Source: Streptomyces sp. NRRL F-2664 (lineage in GTDB: Bacteria > Actinomycetota > Actinomycetes > Streptomycetales > Streptomycetaceae). Taken from it: a stretch of DNA of 64,000 nucleotides. Below the pieces are notes generated by a model. That model worked only from the letters and a program-made list of their open reading frames with translations, was not told the origin of the DNA and did not search any database. Within the stretch, counting starts at the first letter, position 1. Every line of letters starts with the position of its first letter. Of the stretch, positions 8,225 through 18,745 are shown piece after piece. Location: the NCBI RefSeq assembly GCF_000719345.1, contig NZ_JOFX01000036.1:1-64000 (forward strand), in the 5' to 3' direction. Position numbers and translations under genes: made by a program.

Positions 8225-8471
8225 CGGGACTCCAAGGGGTGCGTCGTTGCGGGACCGGATGCGAAGTTACCGCCCCGTACGGTCGAGGTCACCGGCCTGG
8301 GGGTGTGATGCCGGTCGCTCCGACCGGGCCGGACGGCCGGGGCGTCCGCACCCCCAAGGATGCGCCACCCCGGCCGGTGGGGGGCCCGCGCCGACCGGGG
8401 CGGACCCGGCGAGAGCAGCGCCGGCCGCCGCAGGGCCCCCGCCGGGCGGACCGGACGGTGCGGACGGCCCC

Positions 8472-9485
8472 CTACGGCGCCAGCTCCGCCGCGTCCGGGG
8501 CCGCCGGCGCCGGGTCCTCGCCCGGCACGCGCCGCCGGCGGCGGTGCTTGAGCAGTACCCACGGGCCGCGGGCCGCGGTGACCTCCGTACCCGCCTGCCC
8601 GGCGGCCGCCGACGCGGCCTTCGCCACCGGCAGGATGTCCTCGTCGCGCGACACGTCCAGCCGGTCCGACTCCGGCCACAGCGCCAGCGCCGCGCACAGC
8701 GTCGGCAGCACGGCCATGGCGGCCGTCGCGTACCCCTCCGCCGAGGGGTGGTAGGAGTCGGGGCCGAACATCTCGCGCGGGTTCGCGGCGAACTCCGGGC
8801 CCAGCAGGTCTCCCATCGAGACCGTACGGGCGCCCAGCGCGACCACCCCTATGGTCTGCGCGGCGGCCAGCTGCCGGGACACGCGCCGCGCCAGCCAGCG
8901 CAGCGGCTGGTAGACCGGCTCGATCGTCCCCAGGTCCGGGCAGGTGCCCACGACCACCTCGGAGCCCGCCAGCCGCAGCCGGCGCACCGCCGACGTCAGC
9001 AGCCGCACCGACTGGGTCGGCGGCATCCGGCGCGTCACGTCGTTCGCGCCGATCATGATCACGCAGACGTCGGGCGGGGGCGCGTCCCGGTCCAGCAGCA
9101 GCCCCACCTGGCGGTCCAGGTCGTCCGACATGGCACCCGACAGGGCCACGTTGCGCAGCTCCACCGGCCGCTCCGCGACCGCGGCCAGCCCGGAGGCCAG
9201 CAGCGCGGCCGGCGTCTGGCGGGCCCGCCGCACCCCGAGACCCGCGGCCGTGGAATCACCCAGCATGCCCAACCGCAGCGGCTCGGGGCCCCCCGGGCCG
9301 CCGAACTCGCTCCCGTACAGCCCGTCGGCGCGCGGCGGGTCCGGCAGCCCGGACCCCACCGTGCGCTTGGCGAACTGCATCTCCGCCAATATCAGCCCGA
9401 CCGCGGCGGCCCCCACGAGTCCGATGCCGCCGCCGCCGTACGCCGCCCCCGCCGCGATGCGGCGGGCTGTTCGCGCCCTGGACAC
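8472..9485 (-). CDS. SGNH/GDSL-family hydrolase, membrane anchored
   Basis: A 337-residue esterase/lipase-like protein. A hydrophobic segment at about residues 10-34 suggests a signal anchor. The SGNH blocks are visible: GDSTAAG with the catalytic Ser at about residue 78, a conserved Gly in LSGAMSDDL, GAND, and the DSYHPS block with the Asp-His pair. The C-terminal 60 residues are an Ala/Pro/Arg-rich extension. Substrate unknown. It is divergent from the cystathionine beta-synthase gene. The 247 nt between it and the thiolase gene (8225-8471) show no gene. Confidence 0.88.
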   Translation of the reverse strand: MSRARTARRIAAGAAYGGGGIGLVGAAAVGLILAEMQFAKRTVGSGLPDPPRADGLYGSEFGGPGGPEPLRLGMLGDSTAAGLGVRRARQTPAALLASGLAAVAERPVELRNVALSGAMSDDLDRQVGLLLDRDAPPPDVCVIMIGANDVTRRMPPTQSVRLLTSAVRRLRLAGSEVVVGTCPDLGTIEPVYQPLRWLARRVSRQLAAAQTIGVVALGARTVSMGDLLGPEFAANPREMFGPDSYHPSAEGYATAAMAVLPTLCAALALWPESDRLDVSRDEDILPVAKAASAAAGQAGTEVTAARGPWVLLKHRRRRRVPGEDPAPAAPDAAELAP

Positions 9486-9613
9486 CTTTCAGGCCACCTC
9501 CTCGGTCCTCATTGACCCCTACCTGCCCCGTACACACGGTCGGCCAATCCCTTTCGGCATACCCTGGCCGTGCCTCCCGGAGAACCCGTGGAGTCCCCTC
9601 CTTGGAGAACATG

Positions 9614-10996
9614 GTGCAATTCCACGATTCGATGATCAGCCTCGTCGGCAACACCCCGCTGGTGAAGCTCAACCGTGTGACCGAAGGCCTGCAGGCCACC
9701 GTCCTTGCGAAGGTCGAGTACTTCAATCCCGGCGGATCCGTGAAGGACCGGATCGCCGTACGGATGATCGAGGCCGCCGAGCAGAGCGGAGCCCTCAAGC
9801 CCGGCGGCACCATCGTGGAGCCGACCAGCGGCAACACGGGCGTAGGACTCGCCATCGTGGCCCAGCAGAAGGGCTACAAGTGCATCTTCGTCTGCCCTGA
9901 CAAGGTGTCCATGGACAAGATCAACGTGCTGCGCGCCTACGGCGCCGACGTGGTCGTCTGCCCGACCGCCGTCGACCCCGAGCACCCGGACTCGTACTAC
10001 AACGTGTCCGACCGCCTCGTGCGCGAGACCCCGGGCGCCTGGAAGCCCGACCAGTACAGCAACCCGAACAACCCCCGTTCGCACTACGAGACCACCGGTC
10101 CGGAGCTGTGGGAGCAGACGGACGGGAAGATCACCCACTTCGTCGCCGGCGTCGGCACGGGCGGCACGATCTCCGGCACCGGCAACTACCTCAAGGAGGT
10201 CAGCGGCGGGAAGGTCAGGGTCATCGGCGCCGACCCCGAGGGCTCGGTCTACTCCGGCGGCTCCGGCCGCCCCTACCTCGTCGAGGGCGTCGGCGAGGAC
10301 TTCTGGCCGACCGCCTACGACCCGAACGTCACCGACGAGATCATCGCGGTGTCCGACAAGGACTCCTTCCAGATGACCCGTCGGCTGGCGAAGGAGGAGG
10401 GCCTCCTCGTCGGCGGCTCCTGCGGCATGGCCGTCGTGGCCGCGCTGAAGGCCGCCGAGGGGCTCGGCCCGGACGACGTCGTCGTCGTCCTGCTGCCGGA
10501 CAGCGGCCGCGGCTACATGAGCAAGATCTTCAGCGACGAGTGGATGGCGGGACACGGCTTCCTGGAGGAGGCCGGACCGTCCGCCCGCATCGGCGACGTG
10601 CTGAACGACAAGGAGGGCGGCATCCCCTCCCTCGTCCACATGCACCCCGAGGAGACCGTCGGCGAGGCCATCGAGGTCCTGCGCGAGTACGGCGTCTCCC
10701 AGATGCCGATCGTCAAGCCGGGCGCCGGCCACCCCGACGTGATGGCGGCCGAGGTCATCGGCTCCGTCGTCGAGAAGGAACTGCTCGCCGCGCTGTTCGC
10801 GCAGCGCGCCGCGCTCTCCGACCCGCTGGAGAAGCACATGAGCTCGCCGCTGCCGCAGGTCGGCTCGGGCGAGCCGGTGTCCGAGCTGATGGCGGTGCTC
10901 GGCGAGGCCGACGCGGCGATCGTGCTGGTCGAGGGCAAGCCCACCGGTGTGGTGAGCCGCCAGGACCTCCTCGCCTTCCTGGCGAAGACGAAGTAG
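9614..10996 (+). CDS. Cystathionine beta-synthase
   Basis: A PLP enzyme of 460 residues that condenses homocysteine with serine (or uses O-acetylserine or cysteine). The N-terminal catalytic domain has the PLP lysine in GGSVKDRIAV (about K44), the SGNTG loop and GTGGTISG for phosphate binding. Two CBS domains fill residues about 340-455, as in eukaryotic and actinobacterial enzymes that bind regulatory nucleotides. I prefer the GTG at 9614, giving a protein beginning MQFHDSM, because GGAG is 6 nt upstream; the ATG at 9611 is only 3 nt from it. It belongs to transsulfuration, like the cysteine dioxygenase elsewhere in the window in being part of cysteine metabolism. Confidence 0.93.
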   Translation: MQFHDSMISLVGNTPLVKLNRVTEGLQATVLAKVEYFNPGGSVKDRIAVRMIEAAEQSGALKPGGTIVEPTSGNTGVGLAIVAQQKGYKCIFVCPDKVSMDKINVLRAYGADVVVCPTAVDPEHPDSYYNVSDRLVRETPGAWKPDQYSNPNNPRSHYETTGPELWEQTDGKITHFVAGVGTGGTISGTGNYLKEVSGGKVRVIGADPEGSVYSGGSGRPYLVEGVGEDFWPTAYDPNVTDEIIAVSDKDSFQMTRRLAKEEGLLVGGSCGMAVVAALKAAEGLGPDDVVVVLLPDSGRGYMSKIFSDEWMAGHGFLEEAGPSARIGDVLNDKEGGIPSLVHMHPEETVGEAIEVLREYGVSQMPIVKPGAGHPDVMAAEVIGSVVEKELLAALFAQRAALSDPLEKHMSSPLPQVGSGEPVSELMAVLGEADAAIVLVEGKPTGVVSRQDLLAFLAKTK

Positions 10997-11215
10997 CGGT
11001 GGGGCGGCATGTCCCGGCCGTCGCGCAAACGGTACGGGCCGGACACGTGACAGCAGCACGGCCTTAACACGACTCCGGCACAGTGGTGGTCGTCGGCAGG
11101 GAACCGGGGAACCGGGCCCGGCCGGCACCACCGACGGTGTTCGCGCACCCCCCGGAGCGGCTCCCGGACACGCGAGCACCACGGACGCGGACGGCCCTGA
11201 CCCGGCCGTGTCCTT

Positions 11216-11268
11216 CGCGGGGACCGCCGTCGTCCCGCCCCTCGATCGAGGGTGCGGCGGTCCCCGCG
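11216..11268. terminator. Large nested hairpin in a gene-free gap
   Basis: A 14-bp arm (11216-11229) pairs with 11255-11268, and the loop contains a second perfect palindrome, CCCTCGATCGAGGG. It lies in the 356-nt gap 10997-11352 between the convergent cystathionine beta-synthase gene and the small membrane-protein gene. It probably ends both transcripts. I see no gene in the rest of that gap; the frames there are short and lack start signals. Confidence 0.6.
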
Positions 11269-11352
11269 CACACCCTTCTCCGGCGTTCCGTCCGCCTCCG
11301 CCCCCGTATCGGGGGCCGGGCCGGCGGCGCGGCGGGCGAGCGGCGGCAGGGG

Positions 11353-11736
11353 TCAGGCCGGGGAGTCCGGCCGGGGGCGCCGCAGGCGGGCGGCGTGGAC
11401 GAGGTTCACCCCCAGCACCCCGACCCAGGCCACCACCAGCCCCTTGAAGCCCTCCTGTGCGGCACCGATCGCCGACAGCGGGACGGCCAGGACCAGGGTG
11501 ATGATCGCGAAGCCGAAGCGTTCGCCGAAGTTCCCCTCCGCCGGGTCGCCCCCGGCGTAGCGGCCGTCGCCGCGTGCCGCGGCCAGCCGTTCCTCGGCGA
11601 GCCGGCGCCGCAGCTGGGTGTCGACCTTCTCGACGAACGAGTCCACCAGCGCGGCCTCGTACTCCGGGCCCAGCTCCCGCCGGGCCTTCAGCGTCGCGTC
11701 GAGTTCCTTCTTGAGCTCTGGGGCGTGGGTGTCCAT
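11353..11736 (-). CDS. Small membrane protein, 127 aa
   Basis: A 127-residue protein with a charged, helical N-terminal half (Lys, Glu, Arg; residues 1-70). Two hydrophobic helices at about 73-92 and 97-115 form a hairpin, with a basic C-terminal tail. It resembles the integral membrane proteins with an N-terminal helical domain often found in Streptomyces, function unknown. The ATG at 11736 is chosen because the longer frame to 12543 runs through the divergent regulator gene. The ribosome binding site (GGTGGGG) is weak. Confidence 0.72.
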   Translation of the reverse strand: MDTHAPELKKELDATLKARRELGPEYEAALVDSFVEKVDTQLRRRLAEERLAAARGDGRYAGGDPAEGNFGERFGFAIITLVLAVPLSAIGAAQEGFKGLVVAWVGVLGVNLVHAARLRRPRPDSPA

Positions 11737-11816
11737 GGCCCCACCGTAGGAAGCGCCGCCGCCCCCGACACTGGGGCTGTCCCCCCTATCCGCATCGCGG
11801 GCACCGGCTTGCCCCG

Positions 11817-11834
11817 CTGCATAACCCCATGCAG
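11817..11834. promoter_or_regulatory. Inverted repeat upstream of the RpiR-type regulator
   Basis: CTGCAT and ATGCAG (11817-11822, 11829-11834) flank six bases, AACCCC. The site lies in the divergent promoter region between the small membrane protein and the RpiR-family gene, about 45 nt before the latter's ATG. It could be an operator for either gene. The assignment is inference from symmetry and position. Confidence 0.35.
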
Positions 11835-11877
11835 AGTGCTCCGTGACTGAATGGACCAGCGGGACGGAGGGGACGGC

Positions 11878-12720
11878 ATGAGCGACAGCCCGGCGGCGCG
11901 GCTCCAGGCGCTGTTCGAGGGGCACCGGCTGACGCCGACCCAGCGGCGGATCGCGCACTGCATGGTGCGCGGCGCGGCGGAGGTGCCCTTCCTGTCGAGC
12001 GTCGAGCTCGCCGAGCTGGCAGGGGTGAGCCAGCCGTCGGTGACCCGCTTCGCCGTGGCGCTCGGCTTCGACGGCTACCCCGCACTGCGCAGGCACCTGC
12101 GCGAGGTGGCCCCGGCCGAGCGGGCCTCCGCCGCGCCCGAGGACCCGTCCAACGAGTACCAGCAGGCCGTCCTCGGCGAGATCGAGAACCTGCGCCGGCT
12201 CGCCGAGATGCTGGCCGACCCCGCGCCGGTCGAGGAGGCGGGCCGGCTGCTCGCCGCGTCGACCCCGCTGCCGGTGTTGGGGCTGCGGGCGGCGTCCTCG
12301 CAGGCGCGCGGCTTCGCGTACTTCGCGGCCAAGGTCCATCCGGACGTACGGCTTCTCGACGAGGGCGGCTCGATGATGGAGGACCGCATCGACGCGGCCC
12401 TCTACGAGGGCGCCACGGCCCTGCTGTGCTTCGCCCTGCCCCGGTACCCCCGGGAGGTCGTGGACACACTGGAACGGGCGCGCACGGCCGGGCTGACCGT
12501 GGTGACGGTCGCGGACTCGGCCTTCGCCCCGGTCGCCCGCCACTCGGACCTGCTGATCCCGGCCCCGGTCGGCACGGGACTGGCCTTCGACACGGCATGC
12601 GCGCCGATGCTGCTGGGCCGGGTCCTGCTGGAGGCCATGGCGGACGCGCTGCCGGACGCCCAGGCCCGTCTGGAGGCCTTCGACACCCGCGCGGCGGCCC
12701 GCGGCCTGTTCGTGGAGTGA
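11878..12720 (+). CDS. RpiR/MurR-family transcriptional regulator
   Basis: A 280-residue regulator with an N-terminal helix-turn-helix domain (recognition region SVELAELAGVSQPSVTRFA at about residues 42-60). A C-terminal SIS domain at about 125-250 binds sugar phosphates or similar effectors in this family. The ATG at 11878 has GGAGGGG 5 nt upstream, so I reject the nine-residue longer start at 11851. It sits beside the hut genes. Its leader contains GACTGAAT (11845-11852), the same 8 bases that form half of the palindrome over the hutU promoter. It is therefore a good candidate for a hut regulator; that is inference. Confidence 0.9.
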   Translation: MSDSPAARLQALFEGHRLTPTQRRIAHCMVRGAAEVPFLSSVELAELAGVSQPSVTRFAVALGFDGYPALRRHLREVAPAERASAAPEDPSNEYQQAVLGEIENLRRLAEMLADPAPVEEAGRLLAASTPLPVLGLRAASSQARGFAYFAAKVHPDVRLLDEGGSMMEDRIDAALYEGATALLCFALPRYPREVVDTLERARTAGLTVVTVADSAFAPVARHSDLLIPAPVGTGLAFDTACAPMLLGRVLLEAMADALPDAQARLEAFDTRAAARGLFVE

Positions 12721-12722
12721 GC

Positions 12723-12738
12723 CTCAGCGGTGGCTGAG
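12723..12738 (+). terminator. Short hairpin after the regulator gene
   Basis: CTCAGC (12723-12728) and GCTGAG (12733-12738) form a 6-bp stem with loop GGTG, 3 nt after the regulator's stop codon. It is small but well placed for termination between two convergent genes. Confidence 0.4.
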
Positions 12739-12810
12739 CTCCGCCGGCCCGGTGTCGCCTCCCAACTGCTCGGCCTGGCCCCGACCGCTACGTGCTGCGG
12801 CTGCCCGCGG

Positions 12811-14232
12811 TCACCGCGCCGGCCCCGGACGGCCTGATCGTGGGCCTGGCGGTGGGTCTGGCGGCCCCCCCTGGAGCAGGGCGTCCCGCAGCGCGCCGCC
12901 GGCCTCCGCCACGATGTCGGCGGGTCGCTGCGCGGGCCTGGCGAGGCGGAAGCGGACCCTGCCGGAGGAGGTCACCGTGAAACCGTGGACGGCCGGGCGC
13001 GGCAGGCTGTTGTAGCCGTAGTGCGCCGTGAAGAAGTACGCGCCGGTGTCCGGTACGCCGATCAGGTCGCCGGGGGCGAGCAGCGGCAGCTCGCGGGCCG
13101 CGGCGAGCAGGTCCCCGGCGAAGCAGGCCGGACCCGCGACGTCCTGCGCCACCGCCGGGCCCGTCCTCGGGGCGCCCTGCGCGTCGTACGGCAGGATCCG
13201 CACGGGCCAGGCGGCCGGGGCGTACGCGGTGCGGGTGGCCAGCTGGACGCCGGCGTGGGTGAGCGCGATCGGCCGGGAGCCGCTGCGCTTGGTGTACTCC
13301 ACCCGGGCCAGCACCAGCCCGTGCTTGGCGAGCAGGGACCGGCCGAACTCGGTGACCAGGCCGTAGGAGCCGTCGAAGAGCGCCGGGACGGCCCCGCGCA
13401 GCGCGGCGACGTACTGGGCGTACGTCGGGACCGCCTCGTCCGAGGCGAAGTTCACCGGCAGGCCGCCGCCGATGTCGAGGGTGTCGATCCGGCGGTGTCC
13501 GGCCGCCGCGTTGATCTCCTCGGCCAGTGCATGCAGTTCCCGTACGCCCTCCGCGAGCAGTTCCAGGGGGACGCCCTGCGAGCCCGAGTGGACGTGCAGG
13601 CGGGTCAGCCACGGGCGGTCCAGGAAGGCCCGGACGAGCCACTCGCGCGCCCCGGGATCGCGCAGGGCGACGCCGAACTTCGAGGTGGACGTCGCCGTGG
13701 AAAGGGCGTCGATGGCGCCCGCGCCGGTCTGCGGATTGACCCGGACGCCGATCGGGGACGCGGTCCGCGCCCCGGCGACGAGCGCGTCGAGGCGCTCCAG
13801 CTCCTGCCGGTTGTCGGCGTTGACGGCGATCCCCAGGGCCAGCGCCCCGCGCAGCTCGGCCGTCGTCTTGGCGGGGGAGTCCAGGACCGTGCGGGCCGCG
13901 GGCACGCCCGCCGCCCGGGCCAGGGCCAGCTCGCCGGGGCTGGCCACCTCGCAGCCCAGACCGGCCGCCGCGAGCAGCCGCAGCACGGGCACCAGCGGCG
14001 CGGCCTTGACGGCGAAGGCGTGCAGGACGGGCGTTCCCGGGGCCAGGGCCCCGGCGAAGGCCGCGGTCAGGGCGGCCGCGGAGGCCCGGATCCCGTCGGT
14101 GTCCAGCAGGCAGACCAGGGGCTCGCCGGCATCGGCCCCGCCCACCAGCCCCTGCTCGACCGCGGCCCGTACGACCCGGTCCCGGCGCTCGGCGGCGCCC
14201 TCGCCCTCCGTGTCTGCGGCCATGTCCGCCAT
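12811..14232 (-). CDS. Diaminopimelate decarboxylase-like PLP enzyme (fold type III)
   Basis: A 473-residue member of the alanine racemase/ornithine-diaminopimelate decarboxylase superfamily. The PLP Lys lies in HAFAVKAAPL (K76). HVHSGSQG and DIGGGLPVNF (glycine loop for the phosphate) follow, and the C-terminal beta domain carries GAYFFTAHYGYNSLPRP. It differs from housekeeping LysA, which has CxxxD and EPGR motifs; here the corresponding region reads TEFGRSLLAKHG. The substrate may therefore be another diamino acid or amino acid. It is transcribed divergently from hutU, sharing the 97-nt control region with the hut palindrome. Starts at 14232 or 14223 (ATG) are both possible. Confidence 0.8.
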   Translation of the reverse strand: MADMAADTEGEGAAERRDRVVRAAVEQGLVGGADAGEPLVCLLDTDGIRASAAALTAAFAGALAPGTPVLHAFAVKAAPLVPVLRLLAAAGLGCEVASPGELALARAAGVPAARTVLDSPAKTTAELRGALALGIAVNADNRQELERLDALVAGARTASPIGVRVNPQTGAGAIDALSTATSTSKFGVALRDPGAREWLVRAFLDRPWLTRLHVHSGSQGVPLELLAEGVRELHALAEEINAAAGHRRIDTLDIGGGLPVNFASDEAVPTYAQYVAALRGAVPALFDGSYGLVTEFGRSLLAKHGLVLARVEYTKRSGSRPIALTHAGVQLATRTAYAPAAWPVRILPYDAQGAPRTGPAVAQDVAGPACFAGDLLAAARELPLLAPGDLIGVPDTGAYFFTAHYGYNSLPRPAVHGFTVTSSGRVRFRLARPAQRPADIVAEAGGALRDALLQGGPPDPPPGPRSGRPGPAR

Positions 14233-14262
14233 CCCATCACCCGAAGGGGCCGCCCGCAGCTG

Positions 14263-14300
14263 TTGACTGAATCTATTCAGGGCGCGAGGATGTGAATGGA
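14263..14300 (+). promoter_or_regulatory. hutU promoter with overlapping operator
   Basis: TTGACT (14263-14268) and GAGGAT (14286-14291), 17 nt apart, form a plausible promoter. An inverted repeat, CTGAAT-CT-ATTCAG (14267-14280), overlaps the -35 and spacer, where a bound repressor would block polymerase. TGAATGGA at 14293-14300 recurs in the leader of the RpiR-type regulator (11848-11855). Short palindromes of TGAA/TTCA type are common operators for RpiR-family repressors, so regulation by the neighbour is likely but unproven. Confidence 0.55.
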
Positions 14301-14329
14301 ATCATCAACATCGGAGGAGGCACCCCGCC

Positions 14330-15990
<1,661 letters not shown>

Positions 15991-15994
<4 letters not shown>

Positions 15995-17253
15995 GCGGGG
16001 CCGCATCGACGCCCGCGGCCGGACCGGCCGCGGGCTCCGGCGGGGCGCCGTCGTTCCACGCCATGTGGGCCGACCTCGCGCCCGTCGGCCGCAACGCCGA
16101 CACCGGCGGCTACCGCCGCTACGCCTGGACCGGCGCCGACGCCGACTGCCGCACCTGGTTCCAGGAGCAGGCCGAGGCGCGCGGGCTCACCTACGAGACC
16201 GACCGCAACGGCAACCAGTGGGCCTGGCTCGGCGACCCGCTCGCCGGGGACGCCGTCGTCACCGGCTCCCACCTGGACTCCGTCCCCGACGGCGGGGCCT
16301 TCGACGGCCCCCTCGGCGTAGTGTCCTCCTTCGCCGCCCTGGACGAGCTGCGCAGGAGGGGCGCGCAGTTCTCCAGGCCGCTGGCCGTCACCAACTTCGG
16401 CGACGAGGAAGGCGCCCGCTTCGGCCTCGCCTGCGTCGGCTCCCGGCTCACCGCCGGGCAGCTGACCAAGGAGAAGGCGTACGAGCTGCGCGACGCCGAC
16501 GGCATCAGCCTGCCGCAGGCCATGGAGGCCGCCGGACACGACCCCGCGGCCATCGGGGCCGACCCCGAACGGCTGGGCCGCATCGGCGCCTTCGTCGAAC
16601 TGCACGTGGAACAGGGCCGCGCCCTGGACCTGTCCGGCGACCGGGTCGGCATCGCCTCCGCGATCTGGCCGCACGGCCGCTGGCGGTTCGACTTCCGCGG
16701 CGAGGCCAACCACGCCGGCACCACCCGCCTCGTGGACCGGCACGACCCGATGCTGACGTACGCGGCGACCGTACTGGCCGCCCGTACCGAGGCGGCCCTC
16801 GCCGGCGCCGTCGCCACCTTCGGCAAGATCTCCGTCGAGCCCAACGGGGTCAACGCCATCGCGTCGCTCGTGCGCGGCTGGCTCGACTCCCGCGCCGCCG
16901 ACCAGGCCACCCTCGACACCGTCGTCACCGCCATCGAGAAGGCGGCCCGCGAGCGCGCCGAGCAGGACGGCATCGACCTCACGGTCGTCCGGGAGTCCTT
17001 CACCCCGGTCGTCGAGTTCGAGCACGCCCTGCGCGACGAGATGAACCGGATCCTGGGCGGCTCCGTCCCCGTCCTGGGAACCGGGGCGGGACACGACGCG
17101 GGGATCCTCTCCGCCGCCGTCCCGACCGCGATGCTGTTCGTACGGAACCCGACCGGCGTCTCGCACTCCCCGCGCGAGTTCGCCGCCGAGGACGACTGCG
17201 TGGCCGGCGTCCTCGCCCTCGCCGACGTACTGGAAGGCCTGGCATGTCGCTGA
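15991..17253 (+). CDS. M20-family amidohydrolase (allantoate amidohydrolase-like) in the hut operon
   Basis: A 420-residue metallohydrolase of the M20/allantoate-N-carbamoyl amino acid amidohydrolase group. Metal ligands are seen in [15 protein letters not shown] (His about 93, Asp about 103), GDEEGARFG (Glu pair about 137), ELHVEQG and the late His in GAGHDAG. The dimer-face His/Asn is in EANHAGTT. The GTG start overlaps the hutU stop (GTGA), and the end overlaps hutF by 10 nt, so it is translationally coupled to histidine degradation. HutF makes N-formylglutamate and no HutG is present, so this enzyme probably removes the formyl group. That is inference from context. Confidence 0.9.
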
Positions 17254-18584
17254 CGACGTACTGGCTGGAGCACGCCTGGCTCGGCACCCATGTCGAGCCG
17301 GGCGTCGCCCTGGAGGTGTCCGCCGAGGGGCGGGTCGCCGCCCTGCGCACCGGCACCGACACGCCGCCGCCCGGGGCGGAGATCCTGCGCGGCCTGACCC
17401 TCCCGGGGCTCGCGAACGCGCACAGCCACGCCTTCCACCGGGCGCTGCGCGGCGCCGTCCAGGTCGGCTCCGGCACCTTCTGGACCTGGCGCGAGCTGAT
17501 GTACCGGGCCGCCCAGAACCTCACCCCCGAGACCTACTTCGCGCTGGCCCGCGCCGTGTACGCCGAGATGGCCCTGGCCGGCATCACGAACGTGGGCGAG
17601 TTCCACTACGTCCACCACGCGCCCGGCGGCACCCCGTACGCCGACCCCAACGCCATGGGCGAGGCCCTGATCGAGGCCGCCGCCGCGGCCGGCATCCGGA
17701 TCACCCTGCTGGACACCGCCTACCTCTCGTCCGGTTTCGGCGAACCCCCCAACGCCCACCAGCAGCGCTTCTCGGACGGCAGCGCCGACGCCTGGGCGGA
17801 GCGCGTCAGCGCCCTGAAGCCGCGCGAGCACGCCCTGATCGGGGCCGCCGTCCACTCGGTGCGGGCCGTGCCCGCGGACCAACTGGCCACCGTCGCCCGC
17901 TGGGCCGAGGAGCGGCGGGCGCCGCTGCACGTCCACCTCTCCGAGCAGACCGCCGAGAACGACGCCTGCCGGGCCGCCCACGGCCGCACGCCCACGCAGC
18001 TGCTGGCCGACCACGGGGTGCTCGGACCGCGCACCACCGGCGTCCACAACACGCACCTCACGGACCCGGACATCGCCCTGCTCGGCGGCACCGGCACCGG
18101 CACCTGCATGTGCCCCACGACCGAACGCGACCTCGCCGACGGCATCGGCCCGGCCACCCGGCTCCAGCAGGCCGGCAGCCCGCTGTCGCTGGGCAGCGAC
18201 AGCCACGCCGTCATCGACCTGCTCGAAGAGGCCCGCGCCATGGAGCTGAACGAGCGGCTGCGCAGCCGTACGCGGGGCCACTGGACGGCGAACGCGCTGC
18301 TGACCGCCGCCACCGGGGACGGGCACGCGGCGCTGGGCCTGGCCGACGCCGGCCGCCTGGAGGCGGGCGCGCTCGCGGACTTCACCACCCTCGCCCTGGA
18401 CTCCGTGCGCACGGCCGGTCCGCTGCCGCGGCTCGGTGCCGAGACCGCCGTCTTCGCCGCCACCGCCGCGGACGTCCGCCACACGGTGGTCGGCGGCCGG
18501 CACGTCGTCCGCGACGGCCACCACACCCTGGTCGCCGACGTCCCGTCCGCCCTGTCCGAAGCGATCGCGGCCCTCCGCGCCTGA
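17244..18584 (+). CDS. hutF: Formimidoylglutamate deiminase
   Basis: HutF (446 residues) is an amidohydrolase-superfamily enzyme that converts N-formimidoyl-L-glutamate to N-formyl-L-glutamate and ammonia. The metal-binding [11 protein letters not shown] lies at about residues 57-67. Further ligands and catalytic residues lie in [11 protein letters not shown] (about 228), GVHNTHL and SLGSDSHA (about 315), which are characteristic of HutF as opposed to guanine deaminase. The ATG at 17244 lies inside the end of the preceding gene. Its presence points to the five-step hut pathway through formylglutamate. Confidence 0.95.
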   Translation: MSLTTYWLEHAWLGTHVEPGVALEVSAEGRVAALRTGTDTPPPGAEILRGLTLPGLANAHSHAFHRALRGAVQVGSGTFWTWRELMYRAAQNLTPETYFALARAVYAEMALAGITNVGEFHYVHHAPGGTPYADPNAMGEALIEAAAAAGIRITLLDTAYLSSGFGEPPNAHQQRFSDGSADAWAERVSALKPREHALIGAAVHSVRAVPADQLATVARWAEERRAPLHVHLSEQTAENDACRAAHGRTPTQLLADHGVLGPRTTGVHNTHLTDPDIALLGGTGTGTCMCPTTERDLADGIGPATRLQQAGSPLSLGSDSHAVIDLLEEARAMELNERLRSRTRGHWTANALLTAATGDGHAALGLADAGRLEAGALADFTTLALDSVRTAGPLPRLGAETAVFAATAADVRHTVVGGRHVVRDGHHTLVADVPSALSEAIAALRA

Positions 18585-18633
18585 CCCTGCCGCCCGCGGC
18601 GGGCTTTCCCCCACCCCGCCCCTTCCCGAAACC

Positions 18634-18724
18634 GGGCTCCGCCCGGGCCCGGTCCTCGAACGCCGGACGGGCTGGAGAATCCAGTCTCGCCGGCGTTCGA
18701 GGCGCGGGGTCCGGGGCGGAGCCC
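18634..18724. repeat. Streptomyces-type extragenic palindrome
   Basis: In the 161-nt gap between hutF and hutI, CCTCGAACGCCGG (18654-18666) pairs perfectly with CCGGCGTTCGAGG (18690-18702). The outer arms GGGCTCCGCCC (18634-18644) and GGGCGGAGCCC (18714-18724) pair as well. This looks like the dispersed repetitive palindrome that recurs between genes in many Streptomyces chromosomes. A partial relative (CGGCGTTTGAAGCGCGG) occurs near 62418. Inside the hut operon it may attenuate or process the transcript before hutI. Confidence 0.7.
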
Positions 18725-18745
18725 CGGGGCTCTGAGAGGAACCCA

